DNA from: Fistulifera solaris
Lineage: Eukaryota; Bacillariophyta; Bacillariophyceae; Naviculales; Stauroneidaceae
Direction of reading: 5' to 3'
Assembly: GCA_030295235.1 (NCBI GenBank)
Contig: AP026125.1
Span: 372,001-436,000 of the forward strand
DNA: 64,000 nucleotides
Of the stretch, positions 44,100 to 56,009 are shown piece after piece. The notes under the pieces are model-generated. The model did not search any database. It was given only the letters and a program-made list of their open reading frames with translations, and had not been told where the DNA came from. Within the stretch, counting starts at the first letter, position 1. Each line of letters opens with the position of its first letter. The translations under genes were made by a program, and so were the position numbers.

Positions 44100-44558
44100 A
44101 TGTAGATATGTAGAGATCCTTTTGTTGTTATTTCAAGTTGCGTTTAGAGCTGAGAGAGACCGATGGTTGTTGTGGTTTCGAAAAAGGTGCAGAATGAAAA
44201 GCATCCATTGATGTTTGGTACCGGAACGATCTCAGGTTGGATCATCTTCAACGGTCCGTTGACAGATCTTCAACGGTTTCGCGCCATGTCGCAACAATGA
44301 CATGCTGATTTTGAAACGAATATTTCCCTCCAAGCGTTCGCGCAATCCGAGCTTTGACAATCTGCTGCAATAAAGCAACTGCATTTCGGTTCATAAAAAA
44401 ATCATCATCACAGGAGACTTATAAAAGGTAGCTGCATGAAGCGATCTTTATACGAGTTCTTTCTTGCAAGCCCACAAACACATTTACTTCGTCCGAAGCG
44501 ATATTCTTCGCTCAAACTCTTCGTTTGCCTTCTTCTCTTCTCGACAACTTCTTCCGCA
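44100..44558. other. divergent promoter region and ambiguous leader
   Basis: Between RsmE (minus) and the dUTPase core (plus). It holds a TATA-box-like TATAAAAG at 44420-44427 and an upstream ATG at 44436 that would add a hydrophobic leader. No other gene. Confidence 0.55.
44420..44427 (+). promoter_or_regulatory. TATA box upstream of dUTPase
   Basis: TATAAAAG lies 9 bp before ATG 44436. If transcription starts about 25-30 bp downstream, that ATG would be lost and translation would begin at ATG 44559, giving the leaderless protein. The motif is seen; its use is inferred. Confidence 0.4.
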
Positions 44559-45086
44559 ATGACAACCTTCAGTCGCCGCCCCCAACTTTTGGTGAAAAAA
44601 CTTTCCGAGCACGCGCAATTGCCCCAACAGGGTTCCGCTGTAGCGGCCGGCTTTGATTTGTTCAGCGCCGAAGACAAGATGTTGCCCGCCGGTCAACGCG
44701 GCTTGGTCAAGACGGATCTCTCCATTGCGTGTCCCGAAGGCACGTACGGTCGCATTGCTCCCCGCTCGGGCTTGGCCTTGAAGCACGGCATTGATGTCGG
44801 AGCGGGTGTCATTGATGCGGATTATCGAGGTCCGGTCGGTATTCTTTTGTTCAATCTCAGTGACAAAGACTTTGAAATCAAACGCGGCGATCGCATTGCG
44901 CAACTCATCTTGGAACAGATTGTGATTCCCGAAATTCAGGAAGTGGAAGATTTGAGTGAAACAACGCGCGGTGCGGGTGGTTTCGGATCGACGGGGGTTC
45001 GAGATCCGCCGGCGTTGAGTCCTATGGAAATCAAGAAGCAACGTACCATCTCGCCGCAGCCTCCGGTCGCGGAAAAGCCCAACTAA
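44559..45086 (+). CDS. DUT: dUTP diphosphatase
   Basis: Hydrolyses dUTP to dUMP and pyrophosphate, protecting DNA from uracil and feeding dTMP synthesis. All five trimeric dUTPase motifs are present in order: [48 protein letters not shown], and [10 protein letters not shown]. The C-terminus is a short extension. I start at ATG 44559 ([15 protein letters not shown]), which gives the family's usual length, because a TATA box sits just before the upstream ATG 44436; the alternative 44436 start adds a hydrophobic [18 protein letters not shown] leader that could be for plastid or mitochondrion. Both forms might be made. Confidence 0.9.
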   Translation: MTTFSRRPQLLVKKLSEHAQLPQQGSAVAAGFDLFSAEDKMLPAGQRGLVKTDLSIACPEGTYGRIAPRSGLALKHGIDVGAGVIDADYRGPVGILLFNLSDKDFEIKRGDRIAQLILEQIVIPEIQEVEDLSETTRGAGGFGSTGVRDPPALSPMEIKKQRTISPQPPVAEKPN

Positions 45087-45198
45087 GAAAAACTTTGTTC
45101 ACCGACGAACTGATTTAAGTAATGACTAAAATAGTTTATGACATTGAATCAATCGTCTATTTTATTATTACGAAATTATTCTGTTGCGTCATTCTCGC

Positions 45199-46292
45199 TC
45201 ATGATAAACCCGACATGTTCCTCAAGTATTCCTCCTTTTCCAAAAGATTCGTAATCATCTCAATCAGTACATGTCGAGGTTCTAAACCATAGTGCGGCTT
45301 CATGTCGCCCCGAATTCGTTCTCCCGGCCGCGAACGCGCTAACACAGCACCGCCCCAGTTCACGTAATTGAATCGATTAGGAAGTCCGTTCAGTGTATTG
45401 TTGACACGAACTTGATCCAATTTATTCATTGTCACATTATTCAATGTAGAAGTCTTGTTGATGATATGTTCCTGTTGTTCGGAATATCCACTGGTTCTCC
45501 ATATCACCACCTTTCCGGTCGTGATCTGAAGCTCATTCGTGAGCTCGACCAAATCGGAAACCATTTCGACGAGTGTTCGGTTTTGAAGACCTTTACGGCA
45601 AGCCTGCGGTCGAATCACATCCCATATTCCAATGGCAACGATAATGACATCGATATCTGCAGTTATGTTGGCCCGTCCTTCCAGTTCCGTCTGCAAGAAG
45701 CGCTCCACGTCCGTATGACAAACGGCTTTCACGTAAATATGCTCTCCCTCTTCCTCGGATGTAAAATTCACCGTTCGACAGTTGTTGGGACGAAAATTGG
45801 CTTCGATCCATTTGTTGCACTCGTGAGGACCTTTTTAGCCGCATCAATCAAGTTAGGTGATGACAATTCATCCGCAAGGAAGCTGGAGTTTTTCCAGTCC
45901 AGTAATGCGTACAAATTCATGGCAGTTCGTCGACCGGTGGAATCTCCGACCCATAGGATTCTTTTTCCGCTGTAAAATTGTCGCAACTCGTTGGGTGTAT
46001 GGTATTTCCAGCCAGTGGGTGGAACCCATGTATTTCCGATCCAGGTTCCGGTCATGGTTCGGGGTGATGGAGGGTCATGCATCGCATTCGCGGTCGAGTG
46101 TAAAGAAGCATCGGTTTGATCCGTCTCATTGAAGAGCGTTTTTGATAGCATACTCCGACTTTCAGTTTGAAGAAGATTTTGGACCCATTCGAAAGGTATG
46201 AGGGCCAACAACGAAGCCACAAGTAAAAGCATCAAGGTGCGCCTTTGTCGAGGCCGCAAAACATCTCGCAAGTACCTATTCTCGTCAAACAT
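45199..46292 (-). CDS. type II SGNH/PC-esterase-like protein, paralogue A
   Basis: About 364 aa, beginning MFDENRYLRDVLRP, with a signal anchor (TLMLLLVASLLALIPF). The luminal part opens with GTWIGNTWVPPTGWKYHTP and then GKRILWVGDSTGRRTAMNLY. The GDS motif is that of GDSL/SGNH acyl-esterases of the PMR5/CAS1 (PC-esterase) type. The C-terminal half (ADIDVIIVAIGIWDVIRP, and PHYGLEPRHVLIEMITNLL with the DxxH-position region GLEPRH) completes the fold. A one-base loss in + GGG 45787-45789 splits the frame between FVP and the NFTSEEEGE block. Such enzymes O-acetylate or de-acetylate glycans in the Golgi. The paralogue at 63316 shares the GDSTGRRTAMNLYALL core. Confidence 0.82.
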
Positions 46293-46932
46293 GGTTGATT
46301 TTCATGCATTTGTTTATTAGGAAGTTTATTTGGATATCATGAAAGTGGCGATGGATTCCATCGAAGCCGTTTTGTGTCAACTCCGGTGTCTTTGTGGTCA
46401 GAACGGACCCGTTTCGAAGCTCTGCTTGCGTGCGGTCATTATCATGATGGTTTCTACTTAATGCCGAACGGCACAACGCTTGCGGACACCGCACTCATAG
46501 CTCACATTGGCCAATAGCCCAAACTCACTATTCGCCAACATGTTCGGACAAGATTTATTGGAAAATGAGTGTCAGCTCAGCTGTACCCTCACTACTTACG
46601 GGCTTTAACCTTTAACCTTAGTTTAAATTAGTTTGTACTTTGAGTACCGGTTGTCCGTTGAAATAGAAACTGAATGCTGAATTCTCTAAATACGAAAGGC
46701 AAACTAAGAAGCCTTCGCTACGACTATATAGTTTACAGCAACCATAAGTGCGTTTTCGGACAGTATTGACGAAAGTGTTGGCTAAGGGCTAAGGGTGTCA
46801 GCTTCGGCTTCTTTCGGCGGAAAGCAGTTTGGAGTATGGGCTTGAATGTAGAAACGAGCGGTGATAGGTTGTAGAGTGACGCTGAATCCGTGGAACGGCA
46901 AACTCATCGCTTTTTTGGTTGAAGCTGACGGC
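46293..46932. other. 640-bp divergent region
   Basis: Between PC-esterase A and the ankyrin gene. No supported gene, RNA or repeat. Confidence 0.55.
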
Positions 46933-48371
46933 ATGATGACGATTGCAACCGTTTCGTACTCAATTACTATGGAAATGCAACGTCAGCAAATTCTGGCCGG
47001 CTTTGACAGGTTGCTGCAAAAACAAAACCGAGCTTTTTGGCCTTTGCCACCAACAAGTCTTGCTTTGGGTGGAGATGATGAGAGGCAGTCGAGGTTACGA
47101 ATGAATAGGAAGAGTCGAGAAATTACAATACAATCCACCATGTCCATCCACATACAACAGTATCCTTCGACTTATGGCGAACCAGCAGACGAAACTGTTC
47201 TGTTAAGCTTGATTCATTCGTATGACTGGGCGGCGGCGTTAGCTCGCATTACCACCCACCCCTCCGAAAGTCGTATTATTGGAGAGCAGGGGCGAACTCC
47301 ACTTTTAATTGCTTGTGATCATGATGCACCGGCAGTAGTAGTACATTCTCTCTTAAAAGCATTTCCGGAAGCCGCCATGATGGTGGGGAATTCGAATATG
47401 AACGCGTTGCACATTACATGCTCGTCCAATCATGCCTCCGTACACGTCACTCGCATTCTGTTAGAAGCCGGAAATCCCATCGCCATGACTATGATGCATG
47501 ATATTGATGGAGACACACCGTTGCATACGGCATGCCGGTGCGGAGCACCGATTGAAGTGCTCGAAGTCTTACTCCGAGCGAATCCTTTGGCCGTGCACGA
47601 ACGCGACTTGGAGGGCTTGACGCCACTCTTGCGATTGTGGGTGCGATATACTGTAATTTTGGGAAATGATGCCATTGATTCAGTGAATTGTGCGGCGGAT
47701 TTGCATGGTGAGCTTCTGGACGCTTGGAAAAAGACCGAACTTTTGTTGCGGTGTACCCAACGGGGGCCTGTGACGATGACTCGTCGGGACACGCCTTTCG
47801 TGCGGTACATGCCGCGTGCGCTGTAGATTGCCCCCGCTCTGTTGTGAGAATAGCCGCAAGAATGTATCCGCATCAGTTAGAAGAACTGGACGAGAAAGGC
47901 ATGACGCCGTTGTTGATTGCGGCCGCCGCCCCTGTTTTCAAAGTTCGTGATTTGTCCGATCAGGGATACACGTTTGAGGATATTATCTATGGGGAAGAGA
48001 CGTTTGATGATCAAGAACAAAAGAATGAGAATGATGGCGACACAGATGGATTTAGTCAACCGCCTGTCATAGAAATTATTTTGAATGCGAATCAAGGAGG
48101 AGCGTCCGCTTCGGCGGGCATTCCAGATTCAAAGGGACGTTTACCGCTTCACGTGGCCCTAGACTCTCAGAAAACTTGGAAAGAAGGAGTCAAACAGTTA
48201 GTAGAAGTATATCCGGAAGGTGTTTCGATAGTTGATCCTACAACATCACTGTATCCGTTCATGTTGGCTGCCAAAGGATTTGGGGGAGATCTGACGACTA
48301 TCTACGAAATATGCCGGCTGAACCCCTCGCTGATTCTGGATATCTACGAGAAACGGAATGGTTCTACATGA
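46933..48371 (+). CDS. ankyrin-repeat protein
   Basis: About 479 aa, with ATG 46933 giving MMTIATVSYSITMEMQRQQI; ATG 47140 (MSIHIQQYPSTYG) is an alternative. Ankyrin repeats begin at residue about 110: GRTPLLIACDHDAPAVVVHS, NMNALHITCSSNHASVHV, GDTPLHTACRCGAPIEVLEV, LEGLTPLLRLWV, the HAACAVDCPRSVVRIA repeat, GMTPLLIAAAAPV, and GRLPLHVALDSQKTW. One frame break lies at GGGGG 47762-47766. No other domain is visible, so it is a scaffold of unknown partner. Diatoms carry many such proteins. Convergent with SYS1 57 bp away. Confidence 0.82.
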
Positions 48372-48428
48372 CAAGGTTTTGGGGATACATTTGTATATAA
48401 TATGCACGTCTATGAATACATTTTAGAT

Positions 48429-49043
48429 CTACATCTGAAGCAACGGTATTTCCTCCATCTCTCTTCTACTGCACAAATATTCACCCAATACGACCATTAA
48501 TATGGTACCCAGTACATGAACGATCCACCAGTCTAACACGGTAGGAAATCCGCCGTAGAATGTGGTTAAGGTGAGATGCAATAAAAGAGCGTCACGGAAA
48601 AGTCCAAACATTTTTTGCTTTTTTCCACAATCACTGCCAGCAACACGGATCTGAGAACGAGAGCCGTGAGAATGAATGCCGGGAGCATGAATGCCGGGGA
48701 ATATCGAATAATACAATACGGTCTTACATACCCAAAGAGTGAACCCAACAACAAAGTCCAAACATCGACCCACCCCGATGGCTTCCAAATTCGAACATAA
48801 TGATCCGTAAAAATCCGATCAATCGTAATAGCCTTATTGAACAACAAATAATTGATTTGGAAACAAAAATCCGAGCAAAACATAATGAAGACATTGGATG
48901 CACACAATCTGGGTCGTGATGAGTTTCGGATGAAAGTGGGGTTCTTCGGTGCGGCGGCCGCGTCGGGGTGTTGTTCGTGGAGCAACGGGCACGCGAGGAG
49001 GTGTGCACGACCGTGAGCGTGTGCCATTCAATCGTTCGGACAT
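48429..49043 (-). CDS. SYS1: SYS1 Golgi membrane protein
   Basis: SYS1 recruits the ARFRP1/Arl3 small GTPase to the trans-Golgi. The gene starts at ATG 49041-49043 (MSERLNGTRSRSCTPP) with a short disordered cytosolic leader. The first helix is PKLITTQIVCIQCLHYVLLG. The second part reads VDVWTLLLGSLFGYV and the third RSVLLAVIVEKSKKCLDFSV, then LLLHLTLTTFYGGFPTVLDW and ILMVVLGEYLCSRREMEEIP, the SYS1 C-terminal signature. Three frames must be joined: one base lost at + AAAA 48583-48586 and a shift of two bases near 48850. With those, the protein is about 205 aa, the expected size. Head-to-head with the zinc-knuckle gene. Confidence 0.82.
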
Positions 49044-49629
49044 GTTATTGGAGTTTTGATCGACGAGATAATGCCCTATGTTGTTAAGAAGGAAAGAGCA
49101 CTTATCGTCGCCCTTTTCTCGTTGCAACAAAGTTTTTATGAGCGAGACCTCGACCGACGGAGGGACGACCTGTCGGGTCACGGACAGACAAAAAGAACGC
49201 CGTCGTCTCGTATTATCGTGAATTGTTCCGCAGTGGTGTCTCCATAGAGTATAGAAAAGAGAGTAGAAGAAGATACGAAGAAGTTTGTTTGAATTTCATC
49301 GGCAGCTCTCGCTGCCATCTATTATTAGAGTGCAAAAGAAGGTACGTTGTTGACACGGTTGTTTCGTTCGTTACCCAAGCCAGTAGCAGAAGAAACCATT
49401 TGTTATTCGAGCAGGAAATTGAGGAACCGTAAAAGAAGCTTCCACCGAACGGCGCCGGTACGGAAATTGATTTCCAACACGGACATGTTGCTGCTCGTAC
49501 TCCCCGTACGAGGTCCTACGGTGGTTTCGGAACCACCTTGACTCACATTTCTGTTCTTTGTATCGGTTCAGAACCAGTTCTTCCCGAGTCAGTAACGTTT
49601 ACGCATTCACGCGTGGAGAGAGAGTAGTC
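49044..49629. other. 586-bp divergent region
   Basis: Between SYS1 and the zinc-knuckle protein. No supported gene; short frames here are shadows of the SYS1 leader and 5' UTRs. Confidence 0.55.
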
Positions 49630-50093
49630 ATGTCGGAGGCCGTGAAGGACGCAGCACCCGAAGCTGAAGTGAAGAAAGAAGGAGGCCGCGGTGGTCGAGG
49701 ACGTGGTGGCCGTGGAGGTAGAGGACGTGGTCGCGGAGGCCGCGGAGGACGAGGCCCTAGTAGCGATGATTCGTCCAAGATTTGTTACCAATGTGGACAG
49801 GCGGGTCATCTTTCGAGGGATTGTACGAACCCCCGCTTGGAAGGTGAAGAACGTCAAGCGATCAATCGAGCCAGGGCTCAGTATCGCCGCTGCTTCAATT
49901 GTGGTAAGATGGGGCATTTGAGCGCCGACTGTACTCGTCCGGCTGGGAATCAGGCATGTTACAATTGCCAAGGAGAAGGTCATATCGGTAAGTTGATTGG
50001 TGTGTTTCATGATTCGCTTCTCTTGCCTTTGTCTCATTCGTTTTTTTGTGTCTTGCAGCCAAAGACTGCCCCAACCCGAGAGTCTCCGAATAG
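49630..50093 (+). CDS. CCHC zinc-knuckle RGG protein (CNBP/Gis2-like)
   Basis: A roughly 130-aa nucleic-acid-binding protein from ATG 49630. After MSEAVKDAAPEAEVKKEG comes an RGG tract (GGRGGRGRGGRGGRGRG), then three CCHC knuckles: CYQCGQAGHLSRDC, CFNCGKMGHLSADC, and CYNCQGEGHI, completed as AKDC by exon 2. A 71-bp intron at 49988-50058 (gtaagt...tgcag) separates the last knuckle's His from its final Cys; the stop is at 50091-50093. CNBP/Gis2 proteins bind single-stranded RNA or DNA and affect translation. Without splicing the third knuckle would be lost. Confidence 0.88.
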
Positions 50094-50447
50094 GCTGAAT
50101 CAGGATTTCGTCCTAAATGCGTATATGGGTTACACTTCCCTTTTATTTTCGTTCGACAGTCATGATCACGTAAGTGCTCCTGCAGTGCTGTGTTATTTGA
50201 GAATCCGGTGATCCACAAAAATATACATATGTTAGAACGGACTTGTACATGAGCGACTCCATATTTCTTTTGCTGAGGACTAAATGATCCCACGGTCCAG
50301 GAAATCTTTTTGGCTGAAGCGTCTTTCTCACACTTTTCTTCTTTGCCACAGTCTTGTTAAAAGGTGGCCGTGTCCTTTGTGATTTCTTTTCAAGATTGTA
50401 TAATCTAGAATTTCAGAATTGTATTTTCTACTTTACTATAGGCGGTT
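50094..50447. other. convergent intergenic region
   Basis: 354 bp between the zinc-knuckle gene and the end of ADAT1; no supported feature. Confidence 0.55.
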
Positions 50448-52054
50448 TTACAAAAGGTGTCGACGATTCCATGTTCGAAGAACTTCATGCTCGGCAAAAT
50501 AGGCAGCCTTGCGGCGCTCGTAATCCCCCTCCATATCGTAGTTTCATTTCTCGAAGCTTCCCCAGTGTGCGCTCCGAATCATCGTACTCCTCCTTTAATG
50601 GCGTTGTATTCGGATGAATCGAAAGGAAGATGTTCACCAAGGCAGTAGTACTAACGGAGGACACAAACTTGTTTTTCTACCTCTTGGCCACAGTCCGTAT
50701 ATCCGCTCTGTCCCTTATCTACGGCGGTAGCATCTAAAGCCCACCCGGTAGCACCATCGATGCATTCTAGAGAACCATTGGTAATCGATGTAATTGTGGG
50801 CAACTCTTCGGTACCGAGCCACCACGCAAACGATAAGCTGGAGTGGAAACGCACATCCTGGCCGGGATTGTCCGGATCCGTTTCGACAACGCCCTCCTCA
50901 TCGAGATAGACGGATGTACCCATTATCACGGGATGCTTGACTGTTATTTTGTCAATAATTGTACCGTCGTTATTGCATACGCTGCTGATATTCGATCCAT
51001 TGTCGTTCCGGATTTGCTTGGCTCGATGATCGCATTTGGATCGTTTCAGTGCATACGACCCTACCGCACGACAACATACGGCGCGTCGACAGGTGATCGC
51101 ACTCAGTTTTCTACCCACCGTCAACGTTTCTGGAACAATGCTTTTTTCTAAAAACGATGAAAGTAGAGAACCCTGCCACCCTAATATGTTCCATCTCAGC
51201 AACTTGTCGGAACAAGTGTGCAAAGAACCTTTTCCTGAAAACAGTGTCGTTGTGCCGGCGGGGCACCAATTTGTTTCACAGTTCGACGGCCAGGATTGTT
51301 GCTTCGGACTCAGTAATTCCATCTTTCTCTTTTCCAAAGCGATTTGCTCTTCTGAGGAGATTACGTGTCCTTTGTCCTCTTTCAGTAACAGAGAAAACTC
51401 TCCTTGCGAGATGGCGTGTCCGGGTATAGCTTCGTGATGACAAGTCGGCCACTCATCGGGGCCTAAATCGTCTCGAAACACCTCTTTTCGACAAGTTACA
51501 AAACGCTTCAGCACGGCATTCCCACAGGGAGCCGATGAAGTATAGCAGTGCAACGTGATGTGCGGGTTCAGTTTGTACAATGGAAGTTTCGTCGTAGTAT
51601 TATTGTCAGCGTCTTCCGTGAATTGAGACTTTTCAAGAATTACCATGCCGAACGGGTCTTTCTGAGCATCTGGCTTTTTTACTTTCCTATCGTTCAGGAT
51701 CTGAAGAGATAAATAACGGCGCAAGGCCCTCCTCGCCAGGACTTCGGCATGACAATCACGGACTCGATCCCCATACTGCGACGAAGCGCTTTCGCCCGCC
51801 AGTAGGGAATTCGAAAGAAACTTGGTACCCACTCCCATGGCAATGACCCGCAATTCCTTGGTCAAGCCATGATGTGCCACAATGGTCGCTACGCACGTCT
51901 GTTTTTGCTCATGGCGGAAGCTCTCGGGGACGACCATGTGATAGTGATCGACGGAAAGTTGTGCAATGCGATCCGCAAACGCGCAGGTCGATGTGCGGCG
52001 CTTTTCGGCATGACGAACCGCGCGACGTTGATCGCCTTGTTCCTTGCCTTGCAT
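50448..52054 (-). CDS. ADAT1: tRNA-specific adenosine deaminase ADAT1
   Basis: Deaminates A37 of tRNA-Ala to inosine. Starts at ATG 52052-52054 (MQGKEQGDQRRAVRHAEKR), with an N-terminal IAQLSVDHYHMV helix. Catalytic blocks: DCHAEVLARRALRRYL (the HAE zinc/proton-relay), SSAPCGNAVLKR (PCG) and HTCSDKLLRWNILGWQGSLL, the CSDK zinc/IP6 block. The C-terminal ADEAMin-type region RRAVCCRAVGSYALK is followed by a tail that continues in other frames: ALVNIFLSIHP and ERRKAAYFAEHEVLRTWNRR. Those joins need frame shifts at + T5 50672-50676 and + C5 50525-50529, both explained by one extra or two missing bases. Length about 535 aa, normal for the family. Confidence 0.87.
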
Positions 52055-52393
52055 CGAAAGGAAGTTAACCTGGGTATTTCGATATCGTTTTAGGGGAGAC
52101 GAGTCCTTTTTGACAAAAATGAGACGCCGACAAATGTGTCGCGGTCGGCAGTTCCCGGGACTGGATTTGAGTTATAAGTCGAAATAAGTCAGACCACTTA
52201 ACTTGTTCCTGGATAGCGTCCCTCAGTGCTGCTACGACATGGTGGGATCGATAGGGCGACTTTTTTCGCATCAACGCGACATGATGATGCGATGTTGTTG
52301 TTGTCCTCGTCGCCGTCTCACGATGCATTTCTTTTACTTTCGCACGATCAAAGTGTTTTCTTACTCTAATAGCTCAATTTTTAACATCAGCGG
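52055..52393. other. divergent intergenic region
   Basis: 339 bp between ADAT1 and EDRF1 start codons. No supported feature. Confidence 0.55.
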
Positions 52394-55300
52394 ATGTCAA
52401 ACTCTACACTTTCGTTAGTTCCGAGTGCTCCCAAGGCGACAGCACAAGTAAGGGAAGGTCGCGTCCTCGAAGGGACAAGTAACAATGAGGAAGGTCAGCA
52501 ATCATCCGGTGAAGACGTACTCGACTTTATTGGTAGCAGTCCTGCATTTAAGCAACTGTTTTCTTTACCCTATTCTTTGGAGCAGTCTGTGAGTGTGGCG
52601 ATTCACAATTTAGGTGACACGCTTCTGCTCGACCTAGACCCTGGAGATCAGGAAATTGTAAAGGAATGTGGTGACACCGGAAAAGTGACCATTCATTGAG
52701 CAAAGATAGCTTGTCTCAAGCACTGGTCACGCTATCCGAAGCAGAGCCCCAGAATGAAGCGATTACACTAGTTCATTCTCTTATCGAGTCGACGCAACCT
52801 ATCTCCAAAAGAAAGGAAAGAATTGTCGGTGTTCCCTATCCCGAAGACCAGATTGCCCGCTTCATTTCGACTCCAAATGACCCTCGCGAGTATTTGTCGT
52901 GGAAATTTCGAAACATGAACCTTCTGGTTGGCTCCGATGCCTTTGTGTATCGCCCGCCGGAAGATCACGCAGCCGGTGTTTCCGTCCGCATCGAAGATGT
53001 TCAGCTGCTTCAGTCGCAAATTCAGCTGCATCAAGAAATGCAATCCAAAAGCGAACGAGACAAGTTGTCGTATGCACAAGTTACGGCTCGATCATTACCT
53101 CAATTAGAGCAAGGCAACAACACAGAACTAAGCGAAAGCAAGTGTCAAGACGCTGTCGAGTCGGTTGAGGAGAAACAACCTTCTGGAGCCGAATCGGATC
53201 AACTGCGACTTCAATCTTGTTTAGTTTCATCGCCAAGTGTACCAATAGGCTCTTTGCTCTCCCAGAAACCCGTATTGCGGGGCGAATCGCCCCACAGCTC
53301 ACCGATATCGACGGTGTTAGATGTCTACCTGGACAATATTATGGCGAATGTTCCGCAACTCGCCTTGTGCTTACAAGACAAGGGCTTCGTACAAAGTGTG
53401 AAGCTGTTAAATACCGATCAGATTCCGTCCACCTTACTCCAGCCGTCGACACTCGACACCTCCATTCCTTTTCAAGTGTTACACGGAGCGGACGATGCGG
53501 AGCGAATCTTTTCACCCGAAGTCATGGAAATGAATGCGTCCACGCTTCTGGGCTTTTTGAAAGCCCAATGTACCAAAGACAGCACTACCTATTTATTGAG
53601 GAGAGAGGCGGGCGAAACCGCGATTCAGTTGTATGATATATCGGCGATTAGCACGCAGCGGCAACAAAAGTGGAATTGGTGGCTGGCGATGATGTCGTAC
53701 CGTTTTGCTCATCGGTTACGCTCTCTTTCCACTCAGACGGGTGATAAGGCCCTGAGTCGAAGTTTTCGGGCACGGCAAAGAAGCCTGCTGACCACTTCTT
53801 TGGAGCTACTGGACGCGCTGGCGGATATGAACGGCAAAACCCACGAAAGTCTCCTTTCGGCGATCCGAGAAAATTTAGCGGATTCGTTTTTGGGAGGTAC
53901 GGTTGATGATACTATTGAACCAGCGGAGAGCAAAAACCAACATTTAGGTGGTATAGACGCTTTGCGGCATCAACCCTACTCAAGCGTATCCTTGGATGCT
54001 TTGAACAAGTCTCACGACCATTTGGTTGAAGCCATACGAATACTCTGGCCCTCGCTTGAACGGAATGTGAAGATGAAAAAGCGGAATGATCGGAGCCGAG
54101 CTTTTGCGTCAAAAAAGCCGTCTTCAGTCAAAGTTGAATCGGTGGACATTGATGACGATTCAAGTGGTGATGACGAAAATGTGGCTGCAATGGACTTGGA
54201 TGTTATCGATCCAGTCGTGTCACAGCTCTTTGGATTGCATGAAAAGCTGGTGGATGTACTGTTGCGACTTGCCGAAATTCATCTGCAAAATTATTATTCG
54301 TCTAGTGCGATGCAGACACTGCGATCCGCAGCCCGTCGTATTTCCGACTCTTTATATCTAACTAATCTTATTGCGGAAAAATCAGAGAAGGCATCCAAGT
54401 GGCTTGACATTCTCCAGCTCCAGAATGCTTGGCTGTGGGAGCACTGCGGTCACTTTGCCCGTACCTTTGCCATGGACGAGCTATGGCGCGACCGGGGACA
54501 TGCGTCTGGTGATGATGTGGTCAGTGTGATTTTAGACGTTGATTCTGCATTGAAGCACGGCGACATTCTTTTAGATCTCACAATCAAGAAATCGCAGCGC
54601 TACGAAATCCCATTGATTCGCTATTCGAAAAATCGGGAGGGGCAATAGGCTTGGATAACTTGAGTGGAGTGGCTGATGTTAGTGCAGATGGTTCACCGCT
54701 ATCCGAAGTATGCATAAGGGATGCGATCGAACTTCTGAACAAGCAACGTCTTTTGCAAAGAGAGCATAGAAGAGTTTTGGTGCTTTCGTCCATCGCGTAT
54801 GGAAGGGCTATAGCATCTTACAAACTGGCTTCATTGTCGAACGATTCAGGACAGTATCTTGCTTTGCTTCAGCAACGGTTAGGTGACGCATGCAACGAAA
54901 CTGGCAAGGCGATGATGGACGAAGTTCGTCGTTTGCTGACCGCAGGTACTTTATCAAGTGCCGTCGAAGCATTATTACGCTCTGCCGAATTTTGGTTTCG
55001 AGAAGGTCTGACTGTTTTTGAAACGTGCAACGACTTGCGAAATGCCGCATTACTGCGATGCAATCTGTGTCAGTGCTCAAAACTCCGTGCTAACGCGATG
55101 TTGGCACCTTCAGAAGGAACGGGGAATCACGCGGAAAAATGTCTACAGGAGGCCGTCCATCAATTGCAGTCAGCGCACCAGAGTCTTGGACAGCGAGATA
55201 CCGATCCACCAACATGGGATATGGTCAGCAATGAACTGGCGGCGACCCTCTTAGTGCTAGGTGTCCGTCGTCGACAATCGTTGATGGGCAATCTTCCCGT

Positions 55301-55940
55301 ACTGGTACGCCGTCTGTCTCCTGGTGAAGAACGCTCTGTGTTTGAGCCGATGGAGAATGCTTTGACCATTTATGAGCGAGCTAGAAACTACCATCAAGCT
55401 GCTGCTGTCCACTATCAATTAGCACTCTTCTACACCAAAATATGGACCTGTCAAAGGAATGAGACTAAGACACGCGAAAAGTTATCTGCGGCATTTTCTC
55501 ATTTCCACGCATCCTACAATTTCTTTTCACAAAACGTACATGGAAACGAACCGACATTTTGCTTGCTATGTCTCGATCTTTGTCAATTGTATTCCAGTGT
55601 ATCTGGGGAGGAGGGTCTTCTTCAGGCTCTGTCTCGTTGTCTGGATACTGCTGTGGCTTTTTCGATCCGATCGTATGCCGCGCAACATACCAAATCATCC
55701 CCACAAGAGCTTTCGTTGTGGCTTAGTCAGATGGTAACTTTGGCTGATTCTGTGGAAGAACGGGTGTTTAAAATTCTCCGAACTCTCATCAAATCCGACG
55801 AAACTGGAAAGTACAAGGAATGGTATCGGGTAGGTCTTTCTTGCAAAACCCGAGGCAGTGTCGATGCATCTTTAGACCCTGAAGTGCAGAAGCTGCAGAG
55901 TTTACATTCGCTACTTGAAAGCATTAAGGGAATGATGTGA
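52394..55940 (+). CDS. EDRF1-like protein (TPR-type)
   Basis: About 1182 aa, with ATG 52394. N-terminal EDRF1 blocks: [52 protein letters not shown] and the [20 protein letters not shown] block, then [18 protein letters not shown]. The rest is helical, with TPR-like [18 protein letters not shown] and [15 protein letters not shown] motifs and an acidic [11 protein letters not shown] linker. Three frames meet at AAAA 52681-52684 and AAAAA 54628-54632, each one base short; correction gives a protein of normal family size. EDRF1 family members are conserved from protists to humans; the human protein is linked to erythroid genes, and its biochemical role is unknown. Head-to-head with ADAT1. Confidence 0.82.
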
Positions 55941-56009
55941 CTGTAGATAAAATCAATCATGTACAATTAGTGTTTAAACCATTCAAATAGTTCTAAAATA
56001 TCATTGAAG

